A DNA stretch of 64,000 nucleotides from positions 1 through 64,000 of the forward strand of contig PAVO01000014.1 of assembly GCA_002713215.1 (NCBI GenBank), written 5' to 3'. This DNA is from Crocinitomicaceae bacterium. GTDB taxonomy: Bacteria > Bacteroidota > Bacteroidia > Flavobacteriales_G > Salibacteraceae. How positions within the stretch are numbered: the stretch's first letter is position 1; each line of letters starts with the position of its first letter. Under the pieces are notes generated by a model that was given only the letters and a program-made list of their open reading frames with translations, made no database searches and was not told the DNA's origin. Shown here piece by piece: positions 62,716-64,000 of the stretch. The translations under genes were made by a program, and so were the position numbers.

Positions 62716-63480
62716 TTAATAGAATCGTTTTCCCCCCTTTCTAAATTCAATAACATCAGCTCGGGTTGGAAAGCTATAATATGTTTTTAGTTCATTATTA
62801 TTTTCAATGAGCTCAACATTATCGTTTTCAATTAAATCCACCGCCTTTGCTATAGATTCCATGCCAATTTTCTTTGTATGTACAATTAGCTGTTCCTGGG
62901 TCATGTTTCCTATTTCTACTCTTTCCTGAACTACAATGGGCCCCGAATCAATTCCCTTATCAACGAAGAAGACTGAAACACCAGTTTCCTTTTCCCGGTG
63001 TTTTAGAACCCAAAACGTTGGCATCAAGCCTCTGTATTTCGGAAGTAGTGCAGTGTGTAAATTTAGGCATCCCTTTGGAGCCAGGTTAATTATGGGTTCC
63101 TTAAATATTTGATTTCCTAGTATGGAGATTAGAAGTTCAGGTTGATGGGCCTTTATTTTTTCGACTGATTCAGGAGAATTAATTGGTTGATCTAAGAGAA
63201 TGGCTGGAATTTGATGTTCTTTAAGTACACGGTGAACCTTTTTTTTCGGGTTTAACTTGCTGAGTACATATTTAATAGAGTAGTGTACAAAGAACCCAAT
63301 TCCAAAAACAAGGAGGGTTTGCTTGGCTTTATCTATAAAAGAGCTCTTTTTTCCAAACGGCGAAGCATCGGCAACCACACAACCAACAATTTTAGAATGC
63401 GCTGGGAGTGTTTTTATAAGGTATCTTAGGTTATTCGCAAGGTAGAAAGGCTCATCTTGTGTAATGATAACGATCTTCAT
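62716..63480 (-). CDS. Formyltransferase-domain protein
   Basis: A 254-residue protein with the formyl-THF-dependent transferase core: the catalytic set LNLHTALLPKYRGLMPTFW (Asn, His) and DKGIDSGPI (Asp), at about 138-182. It lacks the C-terminal OB domain of the other formyltransferase in the window. The opening IVIITQDEPFYLANNL resembles sugar formyltransferases of EPS loci. It stands between a glycosyltransferase and the deacetylase gene (gaps of 2-3 bp). Confidence 0.8.
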   Translation of the reverse strand: MKIVIITQDEPFYLANNLRYLIKTLPAHSKIVGCVVADASPFGKKSSFIDKAKQTLLVFGIGFFVHYSIKYVLSKLNPKKKVHRVLKEHQIPAILLDQPINSPESVEKIKAHQPELLISILGNQIFKEPIINLAPKGCLNLHTALLPKYRGLMPTFWVLKHREKETGVSVFFVDKGIDSGPIVVQERVEIGNMTQEQLIVHTKKIGMESIAKAVDLIENDNVELIENNNELKTYYSFPTRADVIEFRKGGKRFY

Positions 63481-63482
63481 TT

Positions 63483-64000
63483 CTAATTTCTTTTGAAAAG
63501 TTGAGCAAGCTTGCGCATGGGCTTTTGAATTGCAATCAAAGGAGAAATACTTAGGCCGTTAACCTTCCAACTCTTATAGACTTCATAGTTCGAAATGGCC
63601 ACATTTTTAAGTGATCCATTACTCAAACCGCCGGCCCTCATTTTGGCAATTACCATAGGCAGATAATGCGTTTTAGCTTCCTGCTTATATATAAATCGAA
63701 GCATTAACTCATAATCCGCAGCAATTTTAAAGTCACCTCTAAAGCCACCAAATTTGTTATATAAATCCTTTTTGATATAAGTTGAAAGATGGGGAGTCAT
63801 CCAGCCTTTTTTATAGCTGTTCCGGTTAAATTCACCTGATTTCCAGTATCTCACTACTTTAGAAGGGTTCTGTGGGTCCACATAAATTTTATCACCGTAT
63901 ACAACATCGGCATTTGTTGATTCGAATTTCTTTACTATTTCTTCAACGCAGTTATTGCTATTGATAACGTCGTCTGCATTAATAAAACCAATGATGTCTC
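63483..64000 (-). CDS. GT2 glycosyltransferase, 5' end cut by the window
   Basis: The frame is open to the window edge (at least 172 residues). It reads IIGFINADDVINS, then ADVVYGDKIYVDP, FGGFRGDFKIAADYELMLRFI, the ADD and AADYELM motifs of a GT2 transferase of the EpsE/WaaE-like kind. The GTG at 63881 could serve as a start, but it would split the domain; the true start lies outside. The gene ends 2 bp before the formyltransferase gene. Confidence 0.88.
   Translation of the reverse strand, partial: DIIGFINADDVINSNNCVEEIVKKFESTNADVVYGDKIYVDPQNPSKVVRYWKSGEFNRNSYKKGWMTPHLSTYIKKDLYNKFGGFRGDFKIAADYELMLRFIYKQEAKTHYLPMVIAKMRAGGLSNGSLKNVAISNYEVYKSWKVNGLSISPLIAIQKPMRKLAQLFKRN

Noticed and set aside
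63483-63881. Short complete gene starting at GTG 63881
   Set aside because: The frame stays open to the window edge with GT2 motifs upstream of that GTG, so it is an internal codon of a larger gene.

Overview
The window looks like the chromosome of a marine or freshwater Bacteroidota bacterium, probably class Flavobacteriia. The signs are three large secreted proteins with C-terminal type IX secretion (T9SS) sorting domains, SPII lipoproteins, a Bacteroidota-type copper TonB receptor, a low GC content, candidate -7 boxes of the TAnnTTTG type, and very tight gene packing with TAATG and ATGA start/stop overlaps. No rRNA, tRNA, CRISPR array, prophage or transposase gene was seen.

Region 1 (1-14.4 kb) is mixed housekeeping and envelope: a Gfo/Idh/MocA oxidoreductase, pcm, an outer-membrane barrel/lipoprotein pair, a TPR-like exported protein with a good terminator, mtaB-suhB, a two-gene zinc-ribbon/SRPBCC cassette bracketed by inverted copies of a ~140 bp palindromic repeat, a GT2 fused to a degenerate phosphoglycosyltransferase, a lycopene-cyclase-like membrane protein, a GT39 transferase, queD and idi. 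Region 2 (14.4-32.1 kb) has an ElyC/YdcF protein, two tandem paralogous Asp-box/T9SS proteins, a Kir-type potassium channel, an OmpR-type two-component system, a divergent predicted copper-uptake operon (small Cys protein, Met/His-rich lipoprotein, OprC/NosA-like receptor), a methyltransferase, recR and a PKD/T9SS protein.

Region 3 (32.2 kb to the end) is one large capsule/exopolysaccharide locus. It opens with a Wzc-like tyrosine kinase whose tail is an 11-fold Gly-Tyr repeat, then an ABC flippase, then eleven tightly spaced genes for a CMP-activated nonulosonic-acid-like sugar: guanylyltransferase-like enzyme, NeuA-like, nucleotide-sugar dehydrogenase, UXS/ArnA-like SDR, LegC-like, NeuB, NeuC, formyltransferase, HisF-like, HisH-like and PP-loop amidotransferase. 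Glycosyltransferases, a second nucleotide-sugar dehydrogenase, a Wzy/ligase-like protein, methyltransferases, an AsnB-type amidotransferase, WcaF, two polysaccharide deacetylases and a second formyltransferase follow. No Wza or Wzx homologue lies in the window; the ABC protein could serve as the flippase.

The most unusual points are the sugar pathway, which has no visible LegB 4,6-dehydratase or LegH acetyltransferase but does have a dehydrogenase, a decarboxylase-like SDR and a formyltransferase; the HisF homologue with Glu at the catalytic Asp130 position; the hexanucleotide-encoded tyrosine tail; and the self-contained copper locus with a CxxxM/HxM receptor and a GTGA-N6-TCAC palindrome in its divergent promoter region.
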